This document shows positions 24,192 through 32,766 of a stretch of 34,916 bases of DNA, in pieces. The first letter of the stretch is position 1; each line of letters opens with the position of its first letter. The position numbers and the translations under genes were made by a program. The DNA is from Clostridia bacterium. GTDB lineage: Bacteria > Bacillota > Clostridia > Christensenellales > Aristaeellaceae. Location: the NCBI GenBank assembly GCA_017395685.1, contig JAFQOD010000031.1:1-34916 (forward strand), given 5' to 3'. Under the pieces are notes generated by a model. That model saw only the letters and a list, made by a program, of their open reading frames with translations. It was not told the DNA's origin and did no database searches.

Positions 24192-24953
24192 TCAGCCGAA
24201 TCGCTTTTCCAGTTCCTCATATTTTTCATGGGTGATCAGGGCGTCATGATCGGTGCCATCCAATTGCACAATATAGGTCCATCGCCCGTAGGGGGTGATA
24301 TGGCGGATATGGCGCAGATTGATGATATAGCTTTTATGACAGCGGAAGAAAAGATCGGGATCCAGCCGTGCCTCCGTTTCCGACAGCGTTTCGGGCAGCA
24401 CGAAGCGGCCCTCCCCCCGGGTATAGAGCACGGTGGCGCGATCCTCCCGCTGCACCAGCAGGATATCCTCCGCATCGATAAAGGTGACCCCTTCCCGATG
24501 CTTGAGCATCATCCGGCCGGTATGGGGCCTTGGGGGATCCATCTTGGGGGCCGGGATTTCCGGGGCCGGGGATTTGATCATGCGGCTGCGGATGCGATCC
24601 AGGGTTTTTTCCAGACGATCCAGCCGGAAGGGCTTCACCAGATAATCAAAGGCATATACCTGGAAAGCCTCTTTCATATATTCCTCATGCCCGGTGGCAA
24701 AGATGAGGATGCAGGCAGGATTCTGATCCTGGATCAGCCGGGCGCATTCCACGCCGGTTTTGCCCGGCATATCCACATCCAGAAACACCACCTGCGGCCT
24801 GCACAGGTCAAACAGCGCCATCGCCTCATCCCCGGTGCAGGCCTCCCCTGCGATCTGAAACCCATCCGTTTTCTGGATTTTTTTCCGCAGGATCAGCCGC
24901 ATCCCCGGATCATCATCGGCAATCAGCACGGAAATGGGGGGGATTTCGCTCAT
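24192..24953 (-). CDS. LytTR-family response regulator
   Basis: 253 residues. Receiver domain (about 5-120) with acidic pocket D13-D15, phosphoacceptor D59 in VVFLDVDMPGKTG, and the Lys of LVKPFRLDRL. A Pro-rich linker leads to a LytTR DNA-binding domain (about 148-250; VTFIDAEDILLVQRED ... RCHKSYIINLRHI). Its ATG overlaps the preceding small membrane-protein gene as ATGA, so it is translated as the last gene of an nfeD-floA operon. The probable kinase partner is the convergent one at 22649-23527, because SPOB-type kinases commonly pair with LytTR or CheY-HTH regulators. Confidence 0.93.
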   Translation of the reverse strand: MSEIPPISVLIADDDPGMRLILRKKIQKTDGFQIAGEACTGDEAMALFDLCRPQVVFLDVDMPGKTGVECARLIQDQNPACILIFATGHEEYMKEAFQVYAFDYLVKPFRLDRLEKTLDRIRSRMIKSPAPEIPAPKMDPPRPHTGRMMLKHREGVTFIDAEDILLVQREDRATVLYTRGEGRFVLPETLSETEARLDPDLFFRCHKSYIINLRHIRHITPYGRWTYIVQLDGTDHDALITHEKYEELEKRFG

Positions 24954-25336
24954 GCCCGTCTCCTTCCATAGCCCGGCCGGGGCCGATTGAGAATTTCGCT
25001 GATGATCACGCCCCGGACCAGCTCCCGGGCCGCCTGCTGCTTTTCTTCCTCGGTTTTTTCATCGGCCGCAGCGGCGGGGGCGGCATCATCCAGCATGTAG
25101 GCATGGCAGTCATCCCGCCCTTCCCCGTTCATCCGGGCAGGGGCAGCCGGCCAGGCCCTGATTTCCTCCCGGGGCTTTGCGGCCTGCTGCGCCTCTTCCA
25201 TTTTCAATTGCTGCTCCCAGCGTACCCTGGCCTGGCTGATTTCCTTGGCGGAGCGGGCCGCTTTCATCTTCGTTTTCACCAGCGCACTGACCCCAATGAG
25301 GAGCAATACCCCGACGGTCGCAATAAAATCTTCCAT
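24950..25336 (-). CDS. Small single-pass membrane protein, function unknown
   Basis: 128 residues, not recognised. An N-terminal hydrophobic helix (about 6-20, FIATVGVLLLIGVSALV) is followed by a basic stretch, a likely coiled coil (ISQARVRWEQQLKMEEAQQA) and an Ala/Glu-rich linker; the end is VRGVIISEILNRPRPGYGRRRA, with a strongly basic tail. GGAGG is 8 nt before ATG. It sits between floA (37 nt upstream) and the LytTR regulator (4 nt overlap). It could be a membrane adaptor for FloA or the regulator; that is only an inference from order. Confidence 0.78.
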   Translation of the reverse strand: MEDFIATVGVLLLIGVSALVKTKMKAARSAKEISQARVRWEQQLKMEEAQQAAKPREEIRAWPAAPARMNGEGRDDCHAYMLDDAAPAAAADEKTEEEKQQAARELVRGVIISEILNRPRPGYGRRRA

Positions 25337-25373
25337 TGGCCCAGCCTCCTTTCACCGAAAATTCAAATGTTTC

Positions 25374-26393
25374 TTACTTTTTTCCATCCAGGGGCTTGGT
25401 CACATCCGCATTGGGCACGGTGGCCTTGGCAATGCCGGTGCGCATATCGGTATCGGCGATGGTATTCTGCATCTGATAATAATCCATCACGCCCAGCTTG
25501 CCGGAGCGCAGGGCCTCCGCCATGGCCAGGGGCACCTGGGCCTCCGCCTCGACTACCTTGGCCCGCATTTCCTGCACGGCGGCCTTCATTTCCTGCTCGT
25601 GGGCCACAGCCATGGCCCGGCGTTCTTCCGCCTTGGCCTGGGCGATGCGGCGATCGGCCTCCGCCTGATCCATCTGCAGCTGGGCGCCGATATTGCGGCC
25701 CACATCTACGTCAGCAATATCAATGGAGAGAATTTCGTAAGCGGTGCCCTTATCCAGGCCCTTGTTCAGCACGGTCTGGCTGATCAGATCGGGATTTTCC
25801 AGCACGGCCTTATGGGAGGCAGAGGAGCCGATGGTGGTAACGATGCCCTCGCCTACGCGGGCCACAATGGTTTCTTCCCCGGCGCCGCCCACCAGCCGCT
25901 CAATATTGGTGCGCACAGTGATGCGGGCCTTGGCACGCAGCTCGATACCATCCTGGGCGATAGCGGCCACAGGGGGCGTTTCGATCACCTTGGGCAGCAC
26001 GCTCATCTGCACCGCCTGCAGCACATCACGGCCCGCCAGATCGATGGCGCAGGCAGTGGTGAAGGAAAGATTGATGCTGGCCTGCTTGGCGGAGATCAGG
26101 GCATTGATCACCCGTTCCACATTGCCGCCGGCCAGGTAATGGGTTTCCAGCATATCGGTGGTCACATCCAGGCCGGCCTTCCGGGCCTTGATATAAGCAT
26201 TTACGATCTTCTGGGGCGAAATGCGGCGGAAGCGCATCCCGATCAGGGAGATAATGCGCACCTTGGCGCCGGAGGCCCGGGCATTGATCCACAGCCCCAG
26301 GGGCACATAGCGGAAGAATACCGCCGCCAGCACGATGACCACGGCGATCAGCACCACCCAGAGAATCACAAATTCATTTCCAGTATTCGGCAT
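25374..26393 (-). CDS. floA: Flotillin-like protein FloA
   Basis: Membrane-microdomain scaffold (Bacillus YqfA/FloA), 339 residues. A hydrophobic N-terminal hairpin segment (about 9-32) precedes the FloA-specific SPFH region ([20 protein letters not shown], then [21 protein letters not shown]). The C-terminal part has the repeated Glu/Ala coiled coil ([20 protein letters not shown] ... [20 protein letters not shown]). AGGAGG lies 9 nt before ATG. It follows nfeD by 33 nt, as expected for the NfeD-flotillin pair. Confidence 0.96.
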   Translation of the reverse strand: MPNTGNEFVILWVVLIAVVIVLAAVFFRYVPLGLWINARASGAKVRIISLIGMRFRRISPQKIVNAYIKARKAGLDVTTDMLETHYLAGGNVERVINALISAKQASINLSFTTACAIDLAGRDVLQAVQMSVLPKVIETPPVAAIAQDGIELRAKARITVRTNIERLVGGAGEETIVARVGEGIVTTIGSSASHKAVLENPDLISQTVLNKGLDKGTAYEILSIDIADVDVGRNIGAQLQMDQAEADRRIAQAKAEERRAMAVAHEQEMKAAVQEMRAKVVEAEAQVPLAMAEALRSGKLGVMDYYQMQNTIADTDMRTGIAKATVPNADVTKPLDGKK

Positions 26394-26426
26394 AATTTTT
26401 CCCCTCCTGTATGATTTTCAGGGCCC

Positions 26427-26927
26427 TCAGCCCTTGATTTCCCGAACCACAATGCGGCTTCCCTCCACCAGCAGCACCCGGACCTTCGTTCCCTTTTCCA
26501 GATAGCTGCCTTCGGATACCACATTCAGCCGCACGCCGTCAAATTCTGCCACGCCCACGGGGCTAAGCACGGTAAGGGCCTCCCCTTCCTTGCCCACCAG
26601 GGCGTTCATTTCTTCCTTTTCCTCCGGCTCGATCACATCATTGAGCACCAGGGCGGATTTGGATAATTTGCCGGAAGAAGCGGATTTGATGGAAACGGAT
26701 ATGGAGATGCCCGCCACCGCCAGGGAAAGCAGCGTCACCGTCAGCCCGGCCATCATGCCGTATTGCCGCCAGGTCATAAAGACCCCTGCGGATACCAGGA
26801 TTAAGCCGGAAATGCCCGGCAGCCCGAACCCGGGCACAAATACCTCCAATACCAATAGCGCCACGCCCACTGCCAGACACAAAATCAGGGGCAGATTGAG
26901 GGCGATAAATTCCATGATCGCTTCCAT
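26427..26927 (-). CDS. NfeD-like membrane protein
   Basis: Partner protein of flotillins (YqeZ/YuaF-like). 166 residues: membrane helices at about 6-30, 33-49 and 52-75, then a small cytosolic OB-fold domain (EALTVLSPVGVAEFDGVRLN ... KVRVLLVEGSRIVVREI). This is the short form, without the ClpP-like protease domain of long NfeD proteins. The start at 26927 (MEAIMEF) is chosen because AAAGGAG lies 7 nt upstream; a longer in-frame start would include the promoter. First gene of nfeD-floA-small membrane protein-LytTR. Confidence 0.92.
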   Translation of the reverse strand: MEAIMEFIALNLPLILCLAVGVALLVLEVFVPGFGLPGISGLILVSAGVFMTWRQYGMMAGLTVTLLSLAVAGISISVSIKSASSGKLSKSALVLNDVIEPEEKEEMNALVGKEGEALTVLSPVGVAEFDGVRLNVVSEGSYLEKGTKVRVLLVEGSRIVVREIKG

Positions 26928-26964
26928 GCTGCTTCTCCTTTCCATGGGTTCCTTGCTTGATTGT

Positions 26965-26993
26965 ATCATACCACGGAAGAAAGGCCGTGAAAA
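26965..26993 (-). promoter_or_regulatory. Probable promoter of the nfeD-floA operon
   Basis: Minus strand TTTTCA (26993-26988), 17-nt spacer, TATGAT (26970-26965), 37 nt before ATG. The -35 is weak (4 of 6). Confidence 0.6.
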
Positions 26994-27070
26994 GGGATTT
27001 TGCACGAAAACAGCATTTTGCCGCCCCAATTGTCAGGATGAACGGAAAATGAAAATTTTATCAGCATATC

Positions 27071-27100
27071 AAAATGCGCCCGCAATCCAGGCAGGCGCAT
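27071..27100 (-). terminator. Terminator-like hairpin after flavin-reductase-like gene
   Basis: On the minus strand ATGCGCC pairs with GGCGCAT around a 13-nt loop and runs into TTTTGAT. It lies 10 nt past the stop and would end the ABC-recO-flavoprotein transcript. Confidence 0.7.
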
Positions 27101-27110
27101 GCAATCAAAG

Positions 27111-27995
27111 TTATTTCCCCACCGCTTTTTTCAGCAGCCTTGTCAATTCTTCCTTCACGGCGGCATTGGAAAGGGGATCCCGGTTCTGTTCCCACAGCTT
27201 TTTCAGCTCCAGGGCCCGCTGCTCCTCCGCCTGGGTAATATGGCCGTGGCCCACCTCATCATGGATCCAGCCCTCAAAGGTGCCGATCCAATCGGCGTCA
27301 TAGCCGATATCCTCGGGGCAGCGCTCGATCTTGGAAAGATCCAGCCGGTCATAATACAGCCGGTAATTTTTTGTATCCTCCGTATCGCCGCTGGCGATCT
27401 TTACCTCAAAGATGGGATCAATGGCCAGCAGCCCATAGCCTGCCAGGGGGCCTTCCGTATTTTTATCCACCAATTCCTGATGCACAGAGGCGGCCACGAT
27501 TTCGCAGATGAAATGGGTCCAGCGGGCGCCCAGCTTATGCATATGCAGCACCCTTGCCTCCAGATTGATGGGGCATTCCAGGATGCCGGCAGGGCGCACC
27601 CTCTGGGAGGGCAGCTCCGTCAGCCCCATCACCCCGATTTCGCTGATGCCCTTGGGCACCGGGCAGCCAGCGATCCAGCTTTCCTTCAGCAGATCATGGC
27701 CGTAATAGCTGATCACGCATTCGGGCACCTCCCGCAGATTGGCATAGCCCTGCTTGATGCCATCCTTCCAGCCATTCTGATCCAGATCCCATTCATTGGC
27801 GTCCGCATGCAGATTGGAAAGGGTGAAGGAGAAGAAATTATGGCCGATGCAGGTGCCCATGGTAACCGGGGTGGTATTCAGATTGCCCTGCTTATCGCAG
27901 GTGGTGACGAAATAGCCGATCTGGGGCGGCTGGATGAACCGGTGATGCAATCCGTTCAGCCATCCGTTTTCCAGGGTGTAACGAACCAGTTCCAT
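27111..27995 (-). CDS. Flavin reductase-like (FMN-binding) domain protein
   Basis: 294 residues. The N-terminal part matches flavin-reductase/flavoredoxin split-barrel proteins: VTTCDKQGNLNTTPVTMGTC, then a mid-region SEIGVMGLTELPSQRVRPAG and LECPINLEARVLHM, with HFICEIVAASVHQELVDKN closing the barrel. The remaining ~90 residues are a C-terminal helical tail rich in Glu and aromatic residues that I do not recognise. ATG at 27995 lies 7 nt after GGAGG. It follows recO by 32 nt. Probable FMN-dependent oxidoreductase of unknown substrate. Confidence 0.83.
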   Translation of the reverse strand: MELVRYTLENGWLNGLHHRFIQPPQIGYFVTTCDKQGNLNTTPVTMGTCIGHNFFSFTLSNLHADANEWDLDQNGWKDGIKQGYANLREVPECVISYYGHDLLKESWIAGCPVPKGISEIGVMGLTELPSQRVRPAGILECPINLEARVLHMHKLGARWTHFICEIVAASVHQELVDKNTEGPLAGYGLLAIDPIFEVKIASGDTEDTKNYRLYYDRLDLSKIERCPEDIGYDADWIGTFEGWIHDEVGHGHITQAEEQRALELKKLWEQNRDPLSNAAVKEELTRLLKKAVGK

Positions 27996-28027
27996 AAGCA
28001 ATCCTCCCCTTCATGCTCCATCATGGA

Positions 28028-28750
28028 TCAGAATAATCCCTTGTGCCGGATACTTTTTTCCATCCGGCTTTCCACATAATCCGCCAGCAGCAGCCCGGGG
28101 GCGGCGATATCCGGCTGATCCGTTTTATCGATGCCCTGCTCCAGCACGCTGCGCATCCAGTGCACATTCTGCGCCGTGAGGGGCTTCACCGGGGTGAGGG
28201 GGGCATAGCAGCCCTGGCAGATCAGGCCGCCCTCCTCAATATCCATCAGGCGGATTTCCTCATCCCCCATCCGCTTTCCGCATTTCACACAGTGGGAAAG
28301 CCGGGGCCGATAGCCGCTGATGGCGGCGAAATGCAAAAGAAAGGCCGCAGAAACCGCTTTTACATCCCTTTCTCCGTAGCACAGGCGCATCAGGGTGCGG
28401 ATCAGCAGGGTGAATAATTCCACCGCCCTCTCCCCCGGCTGGGCCGCCGCCTCCGCCAGGGAAAGCAAATAGGCGGCATACTGCAGCCGGTCATAATCCT
28501 GGCGCAGGGGATAGAAGGATTCGGTCAGATTGCAGGAGGTGACCGTCATCCGGCCCTTGCCGGTATAGAGCACATATTCCCCGAAGGAAAAATATTCGCT
28601 GCAGGCAAGCAAGGGGCTCTGGGGCCGCTTGCAGCCCCGGCACAGCGCCTCCACCCGCCCATACTGGGGGGAAAGCAGGGTGAGCATCCGGTCATGATCC
28701 CGGTAATCCGCATGGCGCAGCACAATCCCCTGGGTGACAATGGCGGGCAT
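28028..28750 (-). CDS. recO: DNA repair protein RecO
   Basis: Recombination mediator that helps RecA load on SSB-covered DNA with RecR. 240 residues: N-terminal OB-fold (TQGIVLRHADYRDHDRMLTL, LLACSEYFSFGEYVLY) and a helical C-terminal part with a four-cysteine zinc site (HCVKCGKRM ... LICQGCYAP). It starts 4 nt after the second permease stop, with GGGGAG 8 nt before ATG, so it is translated from the ABC transporter transcript. Confidence 0.95.
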   Translation of the reverse strand: MPAIVTQGIVLRHADYRDHDRMLTLLSPQYGRVEALCRGCKRPQSPLLACSEYFSFGEYVLYTGKGRMTVTSCNLTESFYPLRQDYDRLQYAAYLLSLAEAAAQPGERAVELFTLLIRTLMRLCYGERDVKAVSAAFLLHFAAISGYRPRLSHCVKCGKRMGDEEIRLMDIEEGGLICQGCYAPLTPVKPLTAQNVHWMRSVLEQGIDKTDQPDIAAPGLLLADYVESRMEKSIRHKGLF

Positions 28751-28754
28751 GAAA

Positions 28755-29555
28755 TCAACTCCCCGTGGATCGGTAATAGGTCATGGCCTTTCTGAACAGG
28801 CCGTACATCAGCAGGAAAAATGCCGCCCCCGCCGCCGGGCACAAAAAGGCCGCAAAGCCAGGCAGGCTGTAAATAGGCTTATCCAGAATGAAGGCGGAGG
28901 GCACATGCAGCACCAGGGCAAAGGGCGCCACGGCAGTAAAAAGAATGCGCAGGGGCCGGGGATAAATATCGATGGGATACTGGCAGGCGCTGCGGCCCCC
29001 GTAGGTGAGGGCATTCACCACCTCAATGGATTTGACGGAATGGATGCAGAAGATGGCCTCGATCAGAAACAGGCCCAGGATCAGCATGCTGCCAAAGAGG
29101 ATGGATTCCAGAAACAGAAGGGCCTTGCCCGCCGTCCAGATGACGGCCGATTGCCGGGAGCCCAGGATCAGGGAAATCACCCCCACCCCGATGCAGCCGA
29201 TGCGCCGGGGATCAATGGCATGGCACAGCACCTGGGTGAGCACCCCCCGGGGGCGCAGAAGGAAGGTATCCAAGTGCCCGGAACGCACAAGAGAGGGGAA
29301 GGCGCCGGTAACGCCCCGGCCGAAGCATTCGGTAAGATAGAAGGTAACGCTCATCATCCCGAAGAAGAAGAGCAGATTGCCCCCCGTCCACTGATGAAGG
29401 GTATCAAAGCGATCAATGATCAGCAGCACCGCCATCATTTCGCCCCCCTCCATCACGATCTGGGCGATGGTCTGCATAATAAAGGAGGCGGGATACTGCA
29501 TCTGGCTGCGCAGCAGCATTTTCATGGATTTTAAGTATAATTTGACGGTATCCAT
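28755..29555 (-). CDS. ABC-2 type transporter permease (second)
   Basis: Integral membrane subunit of an exporter, 266 residues with about six hydrophobic segments. The N-terminus (KLYLKSMKMLLRSQMQYPAS), FGRGVTGAFPSLVRSGHLDT, and LLRPRGVLTQVL resemble the DUF990/ABC-2_3 family, usually encoded as an ATPase plus two half-permeases. It starts 3 nt after the first permease gene. Substrate unknown. The C-terminus ends 4 nt before recO. Confidence 0.88.
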   Translation of the reverse strand: MDTVKLYLKSMKMLLRSQMQYPASFIMQTIAQIVMEGGEMMAVLLIIDRFDTLHQWTGGNLLFFFGMMSVTFYLTECFGRGVTGAFPSLVRSGHLDTFLLRPRGVLTQVLCHAIDPRRIGCIGVGVISLILGSRQSAVIWTAGKALLFLESILFGSMLILGLFLIEAIFCIHSVKSIEVVNALTYGGRSACQYPIDIYPRPLRILFTAVAPFALVLHVPSAFILDKPIYSLPGFAAFLCPAAGAAFFLLMYGLFRKAMTYYRSTGS

Positions 29556-29558
29556 CCT

Positions 29559-30350
29559 TTATCCTCCCTGCAGCACGATGCGTTTTTGATTTTGCCGCCA
29601 GAAATACAGCCCCAGGGCCACAAGGAACACAATCCACGCCCCCTGGATGCAAAGCACCCTCGGGAACTGGCTGAGGGCCCATTCCCCGGTATACAGGCGG
29701 ATGGGGGCATCCAGCAGCTGGGCATAGGGCAGCAGTGTGATCACCTTCTGCCAGGAATCGGGAAACAGGGTGAGGGGCAGGATATTGCCGGAGAGAATCA
29801 TCATCAGCAGATTCAGCATGGCCTGCATGCCCCGGGAATCCAATGTACGCATGGTGATGGCCATGGTGATATTCTCCAGGGCGCATACGCAAAGCAGCCC
29901 CAGCAGTAACCCAAACAGCCCTGCCAGCAGATGGGGCAGGGATTGGGGGGCGGCGATGCCCCAGCCATCCGGGAGCAAAATGGCAAGCACCAGCATGGGG
30001 ATGGCCCGGAGCAAACTGCCCATCAGCTTCATGGCCATGGCCCTGAGATAATAATACCCGTACAGATTCAGCGGCCGGCACAGATCATAGGCGATGGCCC
30101 CGGTGCGGATTTTATCCGCCAGATCCCCGTCGGAGGAGAGCACCATCCGGAAAAAGGCCTGCTGCAGCCATACATAGGTAATCACCGAGGAAAGGGGCAG
30201 CGCCTGGGGCCTGCCGGCATACAGCGCCCGGTAGAGGGCCACCAGGATCAGCCCGAAAAACATCTGGCAGAATACGCCCCCGATCACCGCGCCCCGGTAC
30301 TGGGTTTCCATTTTCAGCCGCATACGGAAGATGGCAAGATAGGCCTTCAT
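29559..30350 (-). CDS. ABC-2 type transporter permease (first)
   Basis: 263 residues, about six membrane segments. Start MKAYLAIFRMRLKMETQYRG, the cytoplasmic IRTGAIAYDLCRPLNLYGYY (the same L-x-RP-motif region as in the second permease) and LMMILSGNILPLTLFPDSW are typical of this half-permease family. Its ATG overlaps the ATPase stop (ATGA). It and the following gene likely form a heterodimeric channel. Confidence 0.88.
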   Translation of the reverse strand: MKAYLAIFRMRLKMETQYRGAVIGGVFCQMFFGLILVALYRALYAGRPQALPLSSVITYVWLQQAFFRMVLSSDGDLADKIRTGAIAYDLCRPLNLYGYYYLRAMAMKLMGSLLRAIPMLVLAILLPDGWGIAAPQSLPHLLAGLFGLLLGLLCVCALENITMAITMRTLDSRGMQAMLNLLMMILSGNILPLTLFPDSWQKVITLLPYAQLLDAPIRLYTGEWALSQFPRVLCIQGAWIVFLVALGLYFWRQNQKRIVLQGG

Positions 30351-31309
30351 AGATCCATCTCCTTATACATGGCGGCGATCATATGATCGATATTCTGGGG
30401 CTGGGCGGTCAGTTCCCGGATTTCCCCCGCTCCCTGGAGCAGGGAAAGCAATTGGGCGGTGGGCATTTTTTCCGGTTCATAGGTGATCCTGTAATTTTCT
30501 CCGTTCCTTTCCATCCGGCAGCAATCCGGCAGGGGCGGCAGGATGCCGCTGCCATAGCGCACCTCAATCACCCGCACCGTATCATACCGGGAAAGCAGAT
30601 GGGAAAGCTGGCCGTCAAAGAGCTTCTTTCCGTGGCCCAGCACCATCACCCGGCTGCACAGGGCGGCAATATCCTCCATATCGTGGGTGGTAAGCAGAAT
30701 GGTGGTGCCTTTTTTCTCATTCTCTTCCTTGAGAAAATCCCGCAGCGCCAGCTTGCTCACCGCATCCAGGCCGATGGTGGGCTCATCCAGAAAGAGCAGC
30801 CCCGGCCCGTGGAGCAGCGATCCGCACAGTTCCGCCCGCATTTTCTGCCCCAGGCTCAATTGCCTCAGGGGCGTTTTCATGATGGCCCCCAGATCCAGCG
30901 CATCCGTCAGATTGGAAAGCCGCTTTTTATACTGATCCTCCGGTACCCGGTAAATATCCCGCAGCAGCTGAAAACTGTCCATGATGGGCACATCCCACCA
31001 AAGCTGGCTGCGCTGGCCAAAGACCACGCCGATGCGCTGCACATGCCTTTTCCGCTCCTTCCAGGGGATCAATCCCCCCACCCGGGCCGATCCGCCGTCC
31101 GGGGTGAGGATGCCGGAAAGGATCTTCACCGTGGTGGATTTTCCGGCCCCGTTTGGGCCAATGTATCCCACCAGCTCCCCTTCCCCGATGGAGAAGGAAA
31201 TTTCCTTCAGCGCCTGGATTTCCGTTTTTTCCCGCAGCAATTTCCCCTTCTCCCTTTTTTTCCGCAGGGTGAAGGATTTGCTCAAATTCTGCACGTCAAT
31301 ATAGCTCAT
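30347..31309 (-). CDS. ABC transporter ATP-binding protein
   Basis: 320 residues. Walker A GPNGAGKST, Q-loop region GVVFGQRSQLWWD, signature LSLGQKMRAEL, Walker B LLFLDEPTIGLD and H-loop TTHDMED are all present, followed by a ~90-residue C-terminal extension as in other ABC-2 ATPases. An insertion of basic residues (LRKKREKGKLLREK) precedes the core, as is common in the DUF990-linked subgroup. ATG at 31309 has GGAGG 5 nt upstream. Leads the five-gene unit ATPase-permease-permease-recO-flavoprotein. Export of a lipid, drug or peptide is possible. Confidence 0.93.
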   Translation of the reverse strand: MSYIDVQNLSKSFTLRKKREKGKLLREKTEIQALKEISFSIGEGELVGYIGPNGAGKSTTVKILSGILTPDGGSARVGGLIPWKERKRHVQRIGVVFGQRSQLWWDVPIMDSFQLLRDIYRVPEDQYKKRLSNLTDALDLGAIMKTPLRQLSLGQKMRAELCGSLLHGPGLLFLDEPTIGLDAVSKLALRDFLKEENEKKGTTILLTTHDMEDIAALCSRVMVLGHGKKLFDGQLSHLLSRYDTVRVIEVRYGSGILPPLPDCCRMERNGENYRITYEPEKMPTAQLLSLLQGAGEIRELTAQPQNIDHMIAAMYKEMDL

Positions 31310-31379
31310 GCTGTCCTCCGGCATAAGATCGGTTCTGCTTGCTCAAAAAGAAAAAGAGGTAAATTGTCGTGAGGAGGCA

Positions 31380-31408
31380 ATTTTAGCATTTTTTTGATCC
31401 TTTGTCAA
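31380..31408 (-). promoter_or_regulatory. Sigma-A-type promoter for ABC-recO unit
   Basis: Minus strand TTGACA (31408-31403), 17-nt spacer, TAAAAT (31385-31380), 70 nt before the ATPase start. Confidence 0.85.
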
Positions 31409-31474
31409 CGAAAAAACGGCCTGCGCCGTCCATTTATCCCCCCTTTCTCCTGCATTTCGCCCCTTCCCCGGCCC

Positions 31475-31503
31475 TTTACAGCGCCATTTTCATCTGGTAA
31501 AAT
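31475..31503 (+). promoter_or_regulatory. Sigma-A-type promoter for the orphan dehydrogenase C-domain gene
   Basis: TTTACA (31475-31480), 17-nt spacer, TAAAAT (31498-31503), 30 nt before ATG. The matching AAGGAGG follows. Confidence 0.82.
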
Positions 31504-31533
31504 AAAGGCAGCATGAAAAGGAGGCCATGAGCC

Positions 31534-32190
31534 ATGGAAAAGCATGAAGCCCGGAGAATGATGGAGGGCTGCCTGAAGGCGCTGATCGCCCAGAGCGGAT
31601 ATCTGGCAGGGCTGGATACAGTGCAGGATTGCATGAAGGATCAGGATGTGCGCGCCTTCCTGGGCCATGGGCTACTGGATGAAATTATGCCGGTGATGGA
31701 TCTGCCCAGGGAAGAGGTGAACGCCCTGGCCATGGAAATCTGCGGTGAGATGGAAAAGCCGAATGTGGATATCCCCCTGCTCACCCTGTGCCAGAACGGG
31801 GCCCGGGCATGGGAGAAGAATGTGCTGCCGGTGATGGAAAAATATCTGAACAGGGAGGGGACGATTCCCTCCTGCCTTTCCTTCTCCCTTTCCTGCCTGA
31901 TGATGTATTTTTCCGGGGCCAGAAAAAATGCCCAGGGCGCCTTTGAGGGCCTGCGGGCAGGGGAGCCCTATATCGCCAGCGAGGATGAAGCGGTGCTTTC
32001 CGCCTTTGCCCGGCTTTCCCCCGATATGCCCCCGGAAACGCTGGCCTATGCGGTGCTTTCCGACCGGGATATCTGGGAAAGGGATCTGCGGGAAATGGAA
32101 GGGCTGGCCGATAAAATCGCCGATCAGCTTCGGGATCTGCAGATCCTGGGGCTGAAGGAAGCCATGAAACGGAGCTATGAAAAAAATTAA
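31534..32190 (+). CDS. Stand-alone C-terminal-domain relative of tagaturonate reductase/mannitol dehydrogenase
   Basis: 218 residues that align, from memory, to the C-terminal domain of the polyol/altronate dehydrogenase family. SGYLAGLDTVQDCMKDQDVR, LLDEIMPVMDLPREEV and VLPVMEKYLNREGTIPSCLS, plus SFSLSCLMMYFSG, match that domain in order. The N-terminal NAD-binding Rossmann domain is missing, and no upstream remnant of it is visible. The family stretch N-S-V-x-K-F-x-V-R-V-L-P is NGARAWEKNVLP (88-99), so the catalytic Lys position appears to be Ala. It has a good promoter and AAGGAGG, so it is expressed, not an obvious ruin. Function unknown; a binding or regulatory role is possible. Homology confidence is moderate. 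Confidence 0.68.
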   Translation: MEKHEARRMMEGCLKALIAQSGYLAGLDTVQDCMKDQDVRAFLGHGLLDEIMPVMDLPREEVNALAMEICGEMEKPNVDIPLLTLCQNGARAWEKNVLPVMEKYLNREGTIPSCLSFSLSCLMMYFSGARKNAQGAFEGLRAGEPYIASEDEAVLSAFARLSPDMPPETLAYAVLSDRDIWERDLREMEGLADKIADQLRDLQILGLKEAMKRSYEKN

Positions 32191-32250
32191 GAATTCGGAA
32201 TTTCCCCAAGTTCCCCATTCCAAAATGACTTATTGTGGAAGGATATAGCT

Positions 32251-32766
32251 ATGCACGTCGTTTTATATGCGCCGGAGATTCCCCAGAATACCGGCAATAT
32301 CGCCCGCACCTGCGCCGCCACCCGCACAAATCTGATCCTGATTGAGCCTTTGGGCTTTTCCCTTTCCGATAAATATATGAAGCGGGCAGGGCTGGATTAT
32401 TTCTCCATGGTGGATATGCAGGTGCTGCCCAGTTTTGAAGCACTGATGGAAAAATATCCGGATGCGCGCTTCCATTTTGCCAGCACCAAGGCTCCCCGGG
32501 CCTATACCGAGGCCCAGTACGGCCAGGATGATTTCCTGGTATTCGGCTGCGAAACCAAGGGCCTGCCCGAATCCCTGCTTTCCAGGGTATACGACCGGTG
32601 CGTGCGCATTCCCATGAGGGAGGACGCCCGATCCCTGAATCTTGCCAATTCCGTGGCCATCATGGTCTATGAGGCGCTGCGGCAGCAGGGCTTCCCCGGC
32701 CTTTCCGCAGAAGGGGCATTGACCGGGCGGCAGGATGAAAGCGCCCCGTGGATGGACTATGTGTAA
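32251..32766 (+). CDS. trmL: tRNA (cytidine(34)-2'-O)-methyltransferase TrmL
   Basis: SPOUT-fold methyltransferase that 2'-O-methylates the wobble base of leucine tRNAs. 171 residues with MHVVLYAPEIPQNTGNIART at the start, the trefoil-knot segment FLVFGCETKGLPESLL and the SAM-site IPMREDARSLNLANSVAI. ATG at 32251 has a purine-rich AAGGA upstream; a longer in-frame start at 32233 would lack the family start. The stop adjoins a GGAAT-heptad element. Confidence 0.95.
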   Translation: MHVVLYAPEIPQNTGNIARTCAATRTNLILIEPLGFSLSDKYMKRAGLDYFSMVDMQVLPSFEALMEKYPDARFHFASTKAPRAYTEAQYGQDDFLVFGCETKGLPESLLSRVYDRCVRIPMREDARSLNLANSVAIMVYEALRQQGFPGLSAEGALTGRQDESAPWMDYV

